Part shown: in pieces, positions 34,647-44,159 of the stretch
How positions within the stretch are numbered: the first letter of the stretch is position 1
Layout of the letters: every line of letters starts with the position of its first letter
Origin: Angiostrongylus vasorum
Lineage: Eukaryota; Nematoda; Chromadorea; Rhabditida; Metastrongylidae
DNA length: 64,000 nt
NCBI GenBank assembly: GCA_018806985.1
Contig: JADANN010000465.1
Coordinates: forward strand, 3,350,912-3,414,911
Reading direction: 5' to 3'
Notes under the pieces: model-generated
Databases searched by the model: none
Told to the model about the DNA's origin: nothing
Seen by the model: the letters and a program-made list of their open reading frames with translations, nothing else
Made by a program: the position numbers and the translations under genes

Positions 34647-35035
34647 ACCGCTTCATCGTGGCTGGGAGGCACTCCTGGGCGTAGGGCTGCGATATACATC
34701 GGGGATCGATCTCCTACCACCCAGCAGGGTCTCCCAGCTAAAGAGGAGCCCGGCTTTTCTATCAAGGAGTTCGGATAAGAGTAAACGAATTCCAGGATCC
34801 ACCACCATTCTGATATCAAATTAGTCGCAAGAAGTAAATCTCCCTCTGATCCACCAGGGCGGCGACCGCCTGTGGTGGGGACGACCTGAGGCAGACTTTG
34901 GCCAAGCTGACCTCGGCGCTCCAAGAAACGATAATGGTTAAAGCAGCAAAATTGCGAAAAAAATGGATATTATTCTGAGGGCCGCACAATAAGTGAGGAG
35001 AGGCCATCCAAGTATCCAAGTATTTACGGTACAGA
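34647..35035 (+). repeat. Family-D SINE-like repeat, best copy
   Basis: This copy keeps the clearest tRNA-like start: CGTGGCTGGGAGGCAC (A box) and CGGGGATCGATCTCC (B box). Then come CAGCAGGGTCTCCCAGCTAA, GGATCCACCACCATTCTG, GGTGGGGACGACCTGAGGC and GGGCCGCACAATAAGTGAGG, ending in a CCAAGTATCCAAGTA tail. Confidence 0.72.
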
Positions 35036-35039
35036 AGCA

Positions 35040-36000
35040 GTTATCTTAGCGAGTTACACACCGAATCTCCAGCTATGAGTGTGGTCCTGAGAAGAAGACC
35101 CTGACGGGAACCCCGGCCGTCAACGGGCGGACATTGCTGACATTTTGTGTAACTCGTCAAGTATTAGAACCTGTCACCGTATAAACAAAGCTTCCAATGC
35201 TTTCAATAAATGAAATCCTTGCATTGTTAAAATTACATTAAGTGAAGTTTCCCGTTCAATTTATTGTCATGTCCGCGTTTTCAGAAACTCTCACTTCCTT
35301 TACTGACCAATTTTACACGAGTTTGCTTTAAACTTGTCTTTTCGATCTGCTTGTATATTGCATACTTATATTTCTATTCAACTGCAGCTGTAGGTAGACC
35401 AGACTAAGCCATCCTTGTCCCCTTCGGCCTCTGAATGGATTTCGGAGCGGGCATTTGGCGTCAATCAGGATTCAGTTTCTTCAGTTTTTTCCAGTTTTCA
35501 GTCTTTGTTTCATCAGGAATGTATTCCCTTTAAATCTACGAAAGAGTGTGTAAGATAGGATATGCAGGAGGTATTGACAAGACGCTGGAAAGGTCGTCCC
35601 ATTTCCATGTGGCTTCAGAAATTTTGGTCGGTTAATCTCGATTGTGGGAAATGGGTAAACCTTCTTTGTCAACCAGCCATCTTTCTGCTGCAAAAACTCA
35701 CAGCGATTCATTTACCCATTTTATGCATTCTTTTTGAAATTGTCACCTGATATCCATCATTGAGCTACTTTATTCTTTTTTCTAATCGATATCTACTTTC
35801 TTCTTTTAATGAGTAGTTGACCTAATGGCGGACGCTTGGAGCGTTCGTTACAGTGTTGTTAAGAAGTTTCTCAAATCCCAACATATCATGTAATTATCTG
35901 GGACCATTAGGACTGGGAAAAGTACTACTTATGAAAGCTTTTGGAGTTGAAGTGGTCTCAGGTATATTTTGTAATGTCTCATTCTTCTAATTCATGTTTT
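35040..36000. other. Upstream region of the ATP synthase gamma gene
   Basis: No exon recognised. The promoter of the gamma-subunit gene should lie here, but the true transcription start cannot be placed because a trans-spliced leader would replace the 5' end. Overlapping frames at 35481-35750 appear to be chance. Confidence 0.4.
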
Positions 36001-36010
36001 TTTCTTTCAG
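36000..36010 (+). promoter_or_regulatory. Trans-splice acceptor before the ATP synthase gamma ATG
   Basis: The sequence TTTTTTTCTTTCAG ends 10 bases before the ATG at 36021, with no recognisable upstream coding exon. In nematodes an acceptor this close to the start codon usually receives a spliced leader. Confidence 0.7.
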
Positions 36011-36020
36011 GAACGGTACC

Positions 36021-39000
36021 ATGTTTCGTCTTTGTTCGGGTTCTGTTCGGCTTGTGGTCACAGCTATCGGAGAACAACAAAGAGGATTCGCTACTCTGAA
36101 GGTTTACAGTTTTTTCTCACTCTTCCTCTTTTTATCTTTTATGTTTGTTTGCAATGCAGTTCCTTTTTTGTCAGATTATTTATTACCGTATCTCATTTTA
36201 GGATATTTCTCTTCGCTTGAAGTCAGTTAAGAACATCCAAAAGATTACCAAATCGATGAAGATGGTAGCCGCTGCCAAGTATGCCAAGGCTGAACGGGAC
36301 TTAAAGGTAAGGATACATAGACTGCAGGAATACCGGATCTGTATATGATTCCCAAGCAAAATTACGGATTCATCTCTTGTCCATTTATGTGAATAATTTG
36401 CTTATTTTCGTATAGAGATCTAGGGATCTAGATGGTAACGCTGATTGTGACTTTCTATTTGGTGTGTCCGTGCAGCGCAGTGGTCAGAGGCGCTCTGCAA
36501 TGCACGTGGGATCGATCCCCGCACACATAGCCTACCAAGCCTTCCATCCGTCCGGGATCGGGAAATTGATACCAGACTCGTCAGGAAGGATAGCAGCACT
36601 GGCTTAATACATCGATAGGCCATCGGGAGTCATTTTAAAGGCCAGATATACATCCAATTACCTTCAAACGATGCTTAATGAAGTCGAGTGCACGGCGCAT
36701 ACCTCAAGGATTGATCAACGCCGAGGGCTTTATCCTTTTATCCTTTTTACTTGGAGTGTGAAAGCTATGATTTCTAACCTTTTTACTTACTGCCTACTCT
36801 TTTTGATGGCAGGGTATATTGCGAAATATAACTTCAACGAAGCTGAGATATTTGCAAAACTCTGGCCTGCAGGTGCCTATGGTGGCGAACAAACGCGCTA
36901 TTGTCCTTTCCGGGGAGTAACGCGTTCACCACCACACCATGCGGGTCCTTCGTTTCGCCTGTCTCTCAGCTATGAATTCTGATTTTTTTTAGTTTTGACT
37001 TTCACTGAAATCCAAAACGATGCTATTTCTAAGGGTGCACGTGCTTATGGAGTCGGTGCGAAAGCATTTTTCGATAACATTGACCCAAAAGTCGATGAAG
37101 GAACGAAGGAAGAGAAACAGAAACAGTTATTGGTGCTCGTTACATCTGATAGGGGTCTTTGCGGATCTGTGCATTCGTCTATCGCGAAGGTACTGCGGTT
37201 CATTTTTTTAAACATGGTGTACTACTGTTGTTTTTTATTATTGTATTATTGCATAGCTTAAGCTTCAACAGAATCTCTTTTTTTTTACGATCCCCTTGTT
37301 TACAAGTGCTAATTGTTAATATATTTATTTGTACGATCTTATAAACTGATCTCGTCGAGCTGGTGCGAGGTTGGTATAGGTTTTCGTTGTCGTTGTCTTT
37401 GTTGTTGGTGTTGTTGGTCGATGGCTACGTTTCGGCGACTTCGCCTTCTTCAGAGCCCGCACGTTTTTATGTTACATTAGCCTTATATTTGGTGAAATAT
37501 CTATAGTATTAATGAAGATCAAACTCTTAAATAAACGCCATATTGATCAGAAAGGCTACTCACCGTGATGTTACGAGTCGGGCTGGCCCGCGCGTTGTTC
37601 ACGTGGGATCGCGTGCAAGACACACCCAGGGGTCAAAATATCATGTTGAAACGGGGCGCCAGGTCACGTGTGAGAGTGAGGCATTCGTCTTTCTGGTTTA
37701 TCTTTGCATTTTTGAAATTTAAAGTCTTTCGCGTTGACGTTTTTGATTCCTGCGCTTCGATCCGGACAGTCACTTCAAAATCATCGCCGTTGTGCTTTTG
37801 TGCCCTATGTGTACCTAGAGGAGTGCCTTGACGGATTTTAACTTTCCCATCTAGATGTTCTTTTATGCGGACACAAAGTAGTCTGCCCGTTTCCCCAATA
37901 TATTCCTCACCGCATGCGTTACATGAGATCAAGTATATTATACCAGAACTCATGCAATCCTTGTCTCTTCGGGACAGATCATACAGTTTTCCGAGCTGCA
38001 CAAGAGATCATAAAGGTGATTGCGGACTAATTGACGGCGTATGGTATTGGGTGGGATGTCAATAATCATTATATAATTTTCAAAACCACTTTTCCTAAGG
38101 CTTCTCTTAGCCTTAAAATGCTGTCGTGAGCCAAGTAGTAAAAATATACTAGTTCACTACCACTTCTCTCATCCTTCACACATGAAAAAAGCACTCATCA
38201 AAAACATCTATCGAACGACTATAAATGTTTGCACAGGAGAAGAATGGCTATGAAGCAGAAGCCACTTGGATCAGACAAAAAGATAGGATTGCTCCCCAAA
38301 ATATTGTTTCGGACCTAACTAAGATCCCTTTTAAGCTGCCTTTCATTTCAAATGAAATAAATTACACTATTAAGAGATGCTTAAGGAAAGTATACTACCG
38401 CAGGAATCGAAATCATCGACGCGCAAAACTCTCGAAGCGTTTTGGATAACTTTCAAAAATCCAAGGTGAACCGAAACGACGAATGCCTCACTATCACACG
38501 TGACCTGGCGCCCTATTTCAAAATGATATTTTGACCCTGGGGTATGTCTCGCTCGCGACCCCACGTGAACAACGCGTGGTCCAGTCCCACTCGTAACATC
38601 ACGATGAGTAGCCTTTCTGTTCAATGTGGCGTTTATTAAAAGTTTGATCTTCATTAATACTATAGATATTTCACTGAATATGGGGCTAATGTTACATAAA
38701 ATACGTTCGGACTCGGAAGCAGCCGAAATCGCCGAAACGTCAGCCATCGACCAACAATACCACCAACCTCGCATCAGCTCAGCTAGGTCAGTTTATAGGA
38801 TCGTATAAATAAATGTGGCAACTACTTGTGCCGTGGTTTATAGAACGTGGGTCTCTTGAATTTTTTAATTGCTTCTCACTTGTTTGGTTAGTCCTTGGCT
38901 TTTTCGTTAACAAATGTTTTGTAGCCGTGAAAATGGGAATTGTGAATGGTGAAAATCCCTTTTTTTCTCGTTCATTTTTCCCACTTTTTCCCGTTTTTTA

Positions 39001-42000
39001 TTCTTCATTTAGGAAGCGAAACATATCATGCAAAACGCTGGCCAGAAGGATATTCGCATTGTCTGTATTGGGGATAAAGCTAGAAATGCCTTACAACGGA
39101 TCTACGGCAAAAAATTCTTGCTTACTGGCAACGATATTGGCCGTACTCCACCTACATTTGCCGATGCGTCAATCGCTGCAAAAGCAATTCTCGAATCTGG
39201 ATTTGACTTCGAAGAGGTGGTTTCTAGACCTGGAATTTAGTGGTTGCGCTAAGTGCATTATGTTGAGTTAGTTGTGGACCCAATTATCATTAGGTGAGTT
39301 TTTCCTCTTCATTGAAGGCGTAGAGCATCGTAATACTTGTTTTTCAAAACATTTACGGAGTCATGAGATTAGTACCACAGTCGTACTTACTGGCTTCGTT
39401 TGCTTCTGGTATTCTTTTTGACCGATAGGTTATTCTAAATGGCGCTATTTTAATTATATTTTCAGGGTTCGATCATCTTCAATAAATTCAAAACCGTTGT
39501 TTCGTTCGAAACCTCCAAAATGCCAATTATGCCCCTCGAGGTGTCAATTTTTCAACATTTTTCTTTAGTATTTCACAGAGTTCATTTCAATACCTCTATT
39601 AATTGCTTTATACCTGTGTATTTCCCTATAGTTTGGAAGGAGATTTTCGTGGTCTTCTATTTTATAAAGAGCAATCTAATGAATCAGTGCCACTCTTGTT
39701 TCAACATGATCCTCTCTCTGCATTTTTGTACTGAAATTGGTCCTTGTATCTGCTATTTATTCATTTATTTTGAACGACAGCTATTCACAATTACTGTGTA
39801 GGTCACAACACTTCTTAGGTTCGATTTGTTTCCGCGTCTCCAGTATCCACGAGGGTCTTCGAACTTCTCATGTGTGGGTTCGACTGCTGCCTGAGGATTT
39901 TTTTTTCGTCGTGAATGTTGTTAAATGGTAGTCGATTCGATTCTTGCTGGAGTCCTGAGATAGTCGGGCTGGAGGGTTCCCTGGTGGTTTGTAGAGAGTG
40001 AGGTTTTTCCCAAACAAATTTACTACTAATCTGGCAACCCCGGCGGGACGAGAGGCTTGGTGAGGTGAAGATGGGGTAGAATCAGCGCGGTGCTCGTGGT
40101 TGTTGGCACCACTGCCACTGTGCTAATCGTAGTTTTCTTGTGTTTATTGCTTGTAAAAAATCCGTACTTGAGAACTTCTATGGAATAAGGCATTGTGTCG
40201 TTTACGATTTACCTGTTTGACCGATGATATTTAGATCGATTTTCTTCCCGTTGGATTTTTGGTCCATGGTATGGTTGATATTCTAGGACATCGGTGAATT
40301 CGAACAATGTTGCGCTTAACCTCCATCACGACGAAATGAATAGTTGGTTGCCAGATAACCGTTATCGAGATTAGTATCCATTGTTCACAAAATCACAACT
40401 TGCATCACCTCTGCGATTCGCCCTGCTAGTCATCGAATGAGCAGAACGTGCGATATTTCCACTGGTCTTGTTTGGAAAAATGTCATATTTGTTCGTGGAA
40501 CAGGAGAAAATTTAGGCGTTTTTTTTCTTCAGAGCGCCCATGGAGGAGTCTATGTGGTCTTAATAGTGCGTGCTTAACGATCTTTGTAACCCCTTCGTTT
40601 ACAACCCATGTAAAGCGATTATCTTCCTGACACATGACGTGCGCGGTGCGTCTGATTTTCTAAAGCTCGGCCTTGTAGCAGCATTCGTGACTATCGATTG
40701 GCGATATACGTTAGAAACCATTATTTGCCTCTTATAAGAGTCTTATTTGAGTTAAACGAGACTTTTTAAGCGTCATTTTCCCATACACGTTTTTGGAAGC
40801 ATTGATCACACCTCGTTTTTGTTTACCTAGAAGGAAACGGGTTGTGGAAGGATGCGAAGGTTTGCGTTTTTGTTTTATTTGCTACGCCGTAGATGGTCTT
40901 TTAACCTTGGCAGTTTGCTCGTTTATGGCTTGGAAGCCACGTAATGCACTCGGAGATTTCAAGCATCACCGGGGAGTAGGAACGATTACTTTTGAGACCT
41001 ATGGGTTTATTTAGCCTTGCAAAAGTGGGGTTTGGAATTCTCGTTAGTTGCAAACTACGAGTGGGTTTTTCTGTGAAAATCGGTTTATTTTAATAATGGA
41101 CAATGACATCACGTGGTCAGAATGTTTTTTTTAATTCAAAGGTGACAAAAAACAGTTTGAAAATTGAGAAGGGGAAGAGGAAAGAAGAGAAAATTCAAGA
41201 TTTTTGATTCGTTTGTTCATGTCTTGTTTGAATCATCTATGAGATCGATTTAGAAAATAACATTTTTTAAATTCCGTTCATTGCCTACTATTTTCATAGC
41301 AGAGTATTATGAGAAATACAACTGCAACGATGCTGAGATATTTGCAGATGTAGGACCCTAATCCAGATTCGAACCCACGACCACTCTTTCCGGGGCTCAC
41401 GTTTTATCCACTTCACCACCGACGCCCTTGCTTTTTCTCCGTCTGTACCAGTTTTTTCTCACCCTAACAGTGCTATCAGCAATCATCCATCAGCGGGGAT
41501 GTTTGGTGAGCACAAGTCAGCATTGCAACCGGTTAAGCTAGAGCTGCAATTAGAGAATGGCTTTACTTGCTGTCGAAAATGTGTGGTTGGAAGCCATTAC
41601 TGGTAAACTACTCTTTCTAATATATATGCCGAGGAATAGTCATTCTCTAGCATGTTCGGGAGATGTTCATAATGTTGCAGAGGAACTGGAAAAGCGCGGG
41701 GTCAAATATAACATCACTGTTTTATTCAATAGGGTATAGTTTATGTCTTGATACAAGTTCTACATAATTGAAAACATTTTAGTCTTCAGATTTTTTAAAA
41801 AATGAAATGTAAAATTTATTTTTTTGGTCAGTAGGCTGTCATTTTTTTGACATTCAGGAACGCAAATCGCTTTCTATTAAACTTGAAGAGTAAAACCAAC
41901 GCGGTCAGAAGTTCTCAAGATATTCCTTTTTGAAACTCTTAAGTTTTAAGAGTATATTTCAATACTCATTCGGACACTGATCAGCGCGTTTCATTTGTAA

Positions 42001-43498
42001 TTGCTAGCATCAACAGGTCTTTTTTTCAAAATGAGTGCTGATTTATGTGGAGGTTTTGCTTTGCAGAAAACGTTGGTAATTTTGTCAAGTACCGTAATAT
42101 ATCTTGAGGTAGGACGAACTCGTGCGAAAGAAACCCTGGTGAAGTGCTTTAACCAAATTCTATCCCATTCATCAGTTTACAGCGAAGAAATGATATTTTG
42201 TTTGGAAAGAATATTGTCGAAGCATATGAATATCTGGAAATTTGAGTCGGTGTTGAACAAAGTATTCGGTAGAGAAATCAAGGTCACTAACCAGTTTACA
42301 CTCAAAGTTGATGGAAACTACAGTTTATACAACCGCAATGATGCTGAGATGTTTGCAAAACTCCGTACCGCAGGTGTCTAAGGTGAGGAACGAACGCGCT
42401 ATTGTTCTTTCCGCGGAGTAACGCGTTCACCACCACACCATGCGGGTCCTTCGTTTGGCCTGTCTCTCGTTTGGCTAGTTCTATCGATCATTGCCATCAG
42501 CAGTCACCCGTCAGCGGGACTGGTCTGGGGAGCCCACATCGGCATTGAACCCAGTTAAGCTGAGGCTGTAGTTGAATTCACTCCCCGGAAAGAACAATAA
42601 CGCGTTCGTTCCCCCACCGCAGACTTGCGGTCGGAGTTTTGCAGATATCTCAGCAATCTTGTGGTTGTATTTCGTTTGATACCCTGCCATAAAAATTATA
42701 GACAATGCAGAAAAACAAAAAATAAACATTGTGAATTCAACTGCAGTTTATCACTTTTATCACTTTTTTGTTTGGTACCCATTCTTTTTTCATGGCAGGG
42801 TACGATGTGAGATACAGTCACTATGAGGCTGAGATATTTGCAAACTCTGGAACGCAGGCGTCTGTCGCGGGGATCAAACCACGTTATCCTTTCCCGTGGT
42901 TAATGTGTTCACCGCCACGCCATGCGTGTCCTTCGTTTCGCCTTTCTCAGCATCATTGTAGCTGTATTTCACTACAATTTATATTCCGTTTTCATTGTTC
43001 GAAAACTTTTTTCTAAAGTAATGAACGTTATAGATTTATGAAGTTATTTTTGTTGGAATTTTTTTAAAGTCTTCTTTAGACTATCAAGGCTAAGGAGGCC
43101 TTGGCCACTTATGATTCGGTGGATGACGACGTCCTTCAGTCCTACAGCGAATATTCGCTTGCTCAATTGATCTACTATGCAATGAAGGAATCTGCCACAT
43201 CAGAACAGGCTTCTCGTATGACCGCTATGGATGGAGCATCGAAGAATGCCGGTAAGTGTTTAGTGCAAGATCCTAGTCGTTCAAGCTAATAAAGGATACG
43301 CCATGATGTCTTACATTATCTCTTCAGAAGTTGGAGATTTTGTTCAGCAATCCTTATAAACGTTTTTCACTGAACCATGGCTATTTTTTATTTATAGGAG
43401 AGATGATCGATAAACTGACACTGGCCTTCAATCGTACACGACAAGCCGTCATTACGCGTGAATTGATTGAGATAATCTCTGGAGCCGCTTGTGTTTGA
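36021..43498 (+). CDS. ATP5F1C: Mitochondrial ATP synthase F1 gamma subunit
   Basis: Seven exons join in frame: 36021-36101, 36202-36306, 37034-37189, 39013-39216, 39466-39540, 43080-43251 and 43398-43498, giving 297 residues, the usual metazoan length. The gamma subunit is the rotating central stalk of the F1 motor and couples proton flow to ATP synthesis in the matrix. Exon 1 encodes a presequence-like [13 protein letters not shown]...QQRGFATLK. Exon 2 has the family's N-terminal helix ([20 protein letters not shown]). Exon 3 ends [15 protein letters not shown]. Exon 5 has [15 protein letters not shown]. The C-terminal helix reads [37 protein letters not shown] and GAACV. Exon 3 uses the weak acceptor TTTCTAAG at 37033; a stronger one at 36992 would put TGA in frame at once. 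Introns 2, 3 and 5 hold SINEs and Penelope-like sequence. Confidence 0.96.
36465..36750 (+). repeat. Family-B SINE in ATP synthase intron 2 (parent copy)
   Basis: It starts at GTGTCCGTGCAGCGCAGTGG and has GGGATCGATCCCC in the B-box region. It ends with GATTGATCAACGCCGAGGGC and the tail TTTATCCTTTTATCC. Its private variants and 3' flank are reproduced at 29343-29760. It is therefore the likely source, or a close sister, of that transduced copy. Confidence 0.85.
36776..36968 (-). repeat. Family-A SINE with defined ends and 12-bp TSD
   Basis: The 193-bp element is flanked by GCTATGATTTCT (36764-36775) and GCTATGAATTCT (36969-36980), a 12-bp target-site duplication with one mismatch. The transduced copy at 29343-29474 has a single GCTATGAATTCT and no SINE. 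On the minus strand the element starts TGAGAGACAGGCG and ends TAGGCAGTAAGTAAAAAGG. Confidence 0.88.
37360..38125 (-). mobile_element. Penelope-like element 3' part with GIY-YIG nuclease
   Basis: On the minus strand the pieces in order are [28 protein letters not shown], a cysteine motif [12 protein letters not shown], then after a frameshift [20 protein letters not shown] with RIKEHLDG, and [15 protein letters not shown] before the stop. GIY...EYIGETGR is the GIY-YIG endonuclease domain found at the C-terminus of many Penelope-like retroelements, and the cysteine motif before it is also typical. The reverse transcriptase is missing and one frameshift is visible, so this is a dead 5'-truncated copy. 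Its 3' flank (37360-37630) contains the GAGGTTGGTATAGG block shared with the foldback repeats. Confidence 0.82.
38225..38790 (+). mobile_element. Second Penelope-like 3' part, opposite strand, internally deleted
   Basis: Plus-strand sequence encodes [20 protein letters not shown] (the segment just upstream of the GIY-YIG region in these elements). It then jumps, with a frameshift, to [19 protein letters not shown] before a stop. The GIY-YIG part is deleted. The 3' flank to 38790 is a diverged inverted copy of 37360-37630 (for example ATGTTACGAGT, GTTGTTCACGTGGG, AATGAAGATCAAAC). With the preceding element it forms a head-to-head inverted pair inside ATP synthase intron 3. Confidence 0.75.
39760..40140 (-). 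repeat. Family-C SINE, long form, in ATP synthase intron 5
   Basis: On the minus strand the tRNA-like 5' end reads TAGCACAGTGGCAGTGG with a poor B box. It is followed by the CAAGCCTCTCGTCCCGCCGG word shared with family B, AACCCTCCAGCCCGACTATC, ACGACGAAAAAAAAATCC and CACATGAGAAGTTCGAAGACC. It therefore looks like a chimera of family-B and family-C modules. Confidence 0.6.
40145..41270. other. Intronic DNA of ATP synthase gamma, nothing recognised
   Basis: T-rich, with short frames only. No exon is needed here, because exons 39540 and 43080 join in phase and together match the family without a gap. Confidence 0.5.
41278..41560 (-). repeat. Family-A SINE, long form, in ATP synthase intron 5
   Basis: Minus strand: leader (CTCTAGCTTAACCGG, ATTGCTGATAGCACTGTTAG), A-box-like GTGGTGAAGTGGATAA, B-box-like GTGGGTTCGAATC, body, and the 3' end TAGGCAATG. 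Confidence 0.7.
42325..42965. repeat. Three family-A SINEs in ATP synthase intron 5 (minus, plus, minus)
   Basis: A minus 'gaacgcg' copy (42325-42570, with leader) meets a plus copy without leader (42570-42735). A further minus copy follows (42765-42960). The first two form a head-to-head pair. The preceding 42106-42310 carries an open frame with no recognised domain. Confidence 0.7.
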
Positions 43499-44145
43499 AA
43501 ATTCGATCGCATCAGGACCGCCCAGCGTCGTATTAAGAAGATTCTTAGACCTCTATTTCAGTTGTTTAGTTATTTAATGAATAGTAAAATTGGAAGTGTA
43601 AATGTTATACCGCACATTCCAAGCATTGGTTGCTGCCTTACTGTTATTTTGAATGAGTGTTTGAAATGGTTTTGAGATCTGGAAAGTGGAAGGTGTTGCA
43701 CCTGTATCTCTATCTTTTCTCGCACTCCTTTAAACCATAGTCTTTTAAAGTGGAGCTTAAATCCGTGGAACTTTTAGATATCGATAGTGTTCCCAGAGGG
43801 GAATGAATCTGTGATCACGTGAACATATTAACTATACTGTAACGAACAGTTACGATGAACATTTGTGTTCTTGAAAGAGCAGCAGAAACACTTCTGGTGG
43901 GTAGATTTCTTGGTAGAAGAACTTTGATTTTCGGTACTTATAACTTTGCTCCTTTCAATCTGGTGAGTGAGAAGGGAATCATTTGTCTGATCTCCACATT
44001 GTTTCTTCCCCCTTAACTCTGAGCGATCTTAATAGAGCAAGGTTCCCCTGTTTTGTTGTTTTAAGAACAAGGAAAACGAAAAAAGACCACGCAACTGTGT
44101 GGTCAGTGCGTTCTTATTTTTTTCTCGTGGCATACGTCAAGCATT
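43499..44145. other. 3' flank of ATP synthase gamma
   Basis: The 3' UTR and intergenic space between the gamma-subunit stop and the exportin-4 trans-splice acceptor, about 650 bases. No coding sequence is seen. The short gap and shared strand would allow a two-gene operon, but spacing alone does not prove it. Confidence 0.5.
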
Positions 44146-44155
44146 GCTGTTTCAG
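44146..44155 (+). promoter_or_regulatory. Trans-splice acceptor before the exportin-4 ATG
   Basis: TTGCTGTTTCAG followed by AATC and then ATG at 44160. It is a good acceptor with no upstream exon needed, so a spliced leader is expected. Confidence 0.6.
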
Positions 44156-44159
44156 AATC

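Noticed and set aside
36993..37033. Coding extension of ATP synthase exon 3 ([13 protein letters not shown])
   Set aside because: From the phase-0 donor of exon 2 the upstream acceptor gives TTT TGA, and the family shows no extra residues between ERDLK and GARAYG.
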